The notes beneath the pieces were generated by a model. It was not told the DNA's origin, did no database searches, and saw only the letters and a list, made by a program, of their open reading frames with translations. From Sphingopyxis sp. YF1 (GTDB lineage: Bacteria > Pseudomonadota > Alphaproteobacteria > Sphingomonadales > Sphingomonadaceae), in NCBI RefSeq assembly GCF_022701295.1, contig NZ_CP033204.1, positions 3,224,001 through 3,288,000 of the forward strand: a stretch of DNA of 64,000 nucleotides. Reading direction: 5' to 3'. Both the position numbers and the translations under genes were made by a program. Of the stretch, positions 60,886 through 64,000 are shown piece after piece (position 1 is the first letter of the stretch; each line of letters starts with the position of its first letter).

Positions 60886-61458
60886 TCAGAGCAAATAGAC
60901 GGCAACGTAGCGCGCGATCAGCAGCGCGAGCACCGCAATGCTCGCGCGCACGCCGCGGACCCACATCGCCGCGAGCATCAGTGCCGTAAGGACCAGCGTC
61001 AGTCCCCACACCAGCGGACGCGCAACGACCGCCGCCATCGCGGGCTGCGTCAGGTAAAAGGCGAACTGCGCCGCGAGCAGGACGAGCAACAGCCCGAGGA
61101 CGATGCGCCGGACACGGAAATAATGGGTGTCGAGGTTCGCGAACCCCTCGGGCCGCGACGGGAAGACGAGCCGTGCAGCGAGATAATAGAGGCTCGCGAA
61201 AGCGGCGACCGCCATCAGCGTCGTCCCCGACACCGCGACATGCGCGCGCACCGCCCAGGCTGCCTGCCAGAAAGACAGCAGGTCGAGCATCACGAAGATC
61301 GCAAGGAGCGGCGTCAGCCAGCCAAGCGCGAACTGGCCGCGCGATGCCTCGGCGGCGAAGCGCGCCTCGAGCGCGCGGCCGAGCCCGCCAAGCAGTTCGA
61401 CCATCGAAAGCCCGAGCAGCAGGCTGTAGAGAACGAAGACGAATTCGAAATCGGTCAT
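60886..61458 (-). CDS. small multi-pass membrane protein of unknown function
   Basis: 190 aa from ATG 61456-61458. Five to six transmembrane helices. MTDFEFVFVLYSLLLGLSMVELLGGLGRAL at the N-terminus resembles a recurrent sphingomonad membrane protein, but no named family is recognised. The start overlaps the stop of the HExxH protein gene by ATGA (61455-61458), so the two are translationally coupled. Confidence 0.8.
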   Translation of the reverse strand: MTDFEFVFVLYSLLLGLSMVELLGGLGRALEARFAAEASRGQFALGWLTPLLAIFVMLDLLSFWQAAWAVRAHVAVSGTTLMAVAAFASLYYLAARLVFPSRPEGFANLDTHYFRVRRIVLGLLLVLLAAQFAFYLTQPAMAAVVARPLVWGLTLVLTALMLAAMWVRGVRASIAVLALLIARYVAVYLL

Positions 61459-61943
61459 GCGGACCCTTCCGGGGTGAAGGGCAGGATCGCCCGATAGGCG
61501 GCTGCACCGGGCGCCCCGCCGATCACCACCCCCTGCGTCAGCAGCCAGTAGTGCCGCACGATCTCGGCCTGTTGCTCGAGCCCGTAACGCTCGAGCCGCC
61601 AGCCGGGCCTGAGGCTGTAGCTGTATGTCGTAAAGGGGTGACGCATCAGCACCAGATACCAGCGGCCACGCGTCTGCGCCTGCCACACATGCGTCATTTC
61701 GTGGAGGAACAGCCCCTTCGCCTTGAGCGCGTCATAAGTCGGACAGGAAAAATCTTCGCAATAGACGTCGCCGCGCGGATGGAAATGCAGATGCCCCATC
61801 GGCGCCATCACGACCCCGCGCGGCTGGAAAAAGGCCCATTTGCGGTGGCGCACCCGCACCGCGTCGTAGCGGATCGCGTCGCCGAACACGCTCCGCGCGA
61901 GCGCGATCTCGCCCGCGGTCAGCCGGCGCCCGTCGCGCTCCAC
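61455..61943 (-). CDS. small HExxH-type metalloprotein (sphingomonad 'vgr-related' family)
   Basis: 162 aa from GTG 61941-61943. The zinc-peptidase-type motif is LHEMTHVWQAQTRG (HExxH). A long N-terminal RHRKWAFFQPRGVVMAPMGHLHFHP segment is rich in His. Similar short proteins are annotated as Vgr-related in sphingomonads without evidence of type VI secretion; none is nearby. No third ligand is certain. It lies between PCu(A)C and the coupled membrane protein. Predicted cytoplasmic or peripheral; no signal peptide. Confidence 0.75.
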   Translation of the reverse strand: MERDGRRLTAGEIALARSVFGDAIRYDAVRVRHRKWAFFQPRGVVMAPMGHLHFHPRGDVYCEDFSCPTYDALKAKGLFLHEMTHVWQAQTRGRWYLVLMRHPFTTYSYSLRPGWRLERYGLEQQAEIVRHYWLLTQGVVIGGAPGAAAYRAILPFTPEGSA

Positions 61944-61950
61944 CCGCAGC

Positions 61951-62511
61951 TTACTTCTTTGCGGGTTCGGCGGTCTTCACCGCGGCATCGCCCGTGCCGT
62001 CATGCTCCATCGCGCCGTGATCCATCGCCGCGCCGTCGCCGCTCGTGTCGGTCGACGCCTGCTTGATCGGCATGTCGAACAGGATGCGTTCATTGTTGTT
62101 GTTGGTGAAGACGAACGCCATCGGCAGCTTGCCCGCGCGCACCGCGGCGGGATTGATGTTCCAGATCATCAGATGCTTGCCGCCCTGCTTGAACACCAGT
62201 TCGCCCTTCGCGGGCACCGCGGCGCGGTCGAGCGGCTTCATCGTCATCACGCCGTTTTCCTTGACGCTTTCGTGCATCTCGACGCGCTGCGCGAGATCGG
62301 CGGTCACCGCGACGAGCTCGACCGGCACCGGGCCGCCCTGGACGCGGAAATAGCCGACCGCGGGACGGTCGGGGGTCGCGCCCATCACGATATGCCCGCT
62401 CACCACGTTGAGCGGCTGGCCCTTGCCGAGATTCTCGCCGCACGCGGCAAGACCAAGCGCGGTCGCGGCGAGCGCGGTGCAGGCGAACAGGCGGGGGGTG
62501 AAGGGCTTCAT
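61951..62511 (-). CDS. PCu(A)C-family copper chaperone, lipoprotein
   Basis: 186 aa from ATG 62509-62511. The lipoprotein signal is LGLAAC. PCu(A)C proteins deliver Cu(I) to cytochrome oxidase. The H(M)X10MX21HXM-type metal motif is seen as MHESVKENGVMTMKP then GGKHLMIWNI. The C-terminal tail adds a second Met/His-rich stretch (DGAAMDHGAMEHDG). No cytochrome oxidase or senC gene is in the window. Divergent from dnaK. Confidence 0.9.
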   Translation of the reverse strand: MKPFTPRLFACTALAATALGLAACGENLGKGQPLNVVSGHIVMGATPDRPAVGYFRVQGGPVPVELVAVTADLAQRVEMHESVKENGVMTMKPLDRAAVPAKGELVFKQGGKHLMIWNINPAAVRAGKLPMAFVFTNNNNERILFDMPIKQASTDTSGDGAAMDHGAMEHDGTGDAAVKTAEPAKK

Positions 62512-62567
62512 GGCATCGGACTCCGTATGGCGAAGAATTTTCCTGTTCCCGATAAGCCGATTGAGTC

Positions 62568-62595
62568 CTTGTGCCAAGGATTAGCGCACCTATAT
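62568..62595 (+). promoter_or_regulatory. candidate sigma32 heat-shock promoter of dnaK
   Basis: CTTG at 62568-62571 and CCTATAT at 62589-62595, resembling the alphaproteobacterial CTTG...C(C/T)TAT heat-shock promoter. Predicted start near 62602, 75 nt before the dnaK ATG. TCCTTG-TGC-CAAGGA dyad overlaps the -35. Confidence 0.55.
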
Positions 62596-62677
62596 CGCGC
62601 CCAGAAACCCCAGTCGGGGCCCATGGTATGGCGTGCCTTTTCAGGGCGCCGAAGAAGCAACAAGGACGTGTAATCAT

Positions 62678-64000
<1,323 letters not shown>

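Noticed and set aside
61455..61943. Type VI secretion VgrG
   Set aside because: The product is 162 aa with an HExxH motif, has no VgrG beta-helix features and no T6SS genes are near.

Overview
The window is a high-GC, gene-dense chromosomal segment of an alphaproteobacterium. Protein content and gene order point to the Sphingomonadales, most like Sphingopyxis or a close relative. The evidence is an Oar-type TonB receptor, a ChvG/ChvI locus joined to HprK/RapZ/EIIA/HPr and divergent from pckA, a SUV3-like helicase with an S4 partner, ribosomal proteins S16 and L21 with long tails, and sphingomonad-type intergenic repeats. No phage, insertion sequence, CRISPR array, rRNA or tRNA was seen. Genus assignment is inference from memory of these families.

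Layout. 1-8.1 kb: ahcY (cut by the window edge), a small TPR protein, yqgE, an EamA transporter divergent from an Lrp regulator, a lipoprotein/YjdF/DDAH cluster, asd and a DUF1287 protein. 8.2-16.5 kb: the classical ffh-rpsP-rimM-trmD-rplS block, all on the minus strand but split by about 4.6 kb holding a LysR regulator (overlapping trmD), a small ORF, a diguanylate cyclase, a small membrane protein and a serine beta-lactamase-like hydrolase. 16.8-22.8 kb: a GGDEF-EAL protein, then dapF-mtaB-ftsY-yciB with 4-bp start/stop overlaps, then a PuuD-like membrane protein. 22.9-28.9 kb (minus): hemB-GNAT-MFS/spermidine-synthase-like-gamma carbonic anhydrase, translationally coupled, and an M23 peptidase. 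29-38.8 kb (plus): SUV3-like helicase, S4 protein, fdxA, clpP, clpX and the Oar-like receptor.

39.4-44.9 kb: sufE, then a phage-shock-protein (Psp) locus. pspF diverges from a sigma54-type promoter that should drive a 57-aa ORF, pspA, pspB, pspC and five further small genes. Those five encode proteins with one N-terminal membrane helix and a C-terminal coiled coil carrying the same VERI(V/A)T-like signature as PspB. This expanded Psp array is the most interesting feature of the window.

45-51.2 kb: rplU-rpmA, a GNAT, DUF937 and DUF3597 proteins, and two secreted metallopeptidase-like proteins. 51.3-58.5 kb: pckA divergent from chvI-chvG-hprK-rapZ-EIIA-HPr-trmH-like. This pairs an envelope two-component system with a PTS-like phosphorelay that has no sugar permease and no enzyme I here. 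58.6-64 kb: a META lipoprotein, rmuC, a small membrane protein with an HExxH protein, a PCu(A)C copper chaperone and the start of dnaK behind a sigma32-like promoter.

Regulatory DNA includes several perfect inverted repeats (upstream of ahcY, lysR and pckA), a sigma54 -24/-12 element with two direct-repeat UAS elements, a Fur-like box upstream of fdxA, TTGTGACA repeats shared by two envelope genes, at least six terminators, and at least three families of dispersed palindromic repeats.
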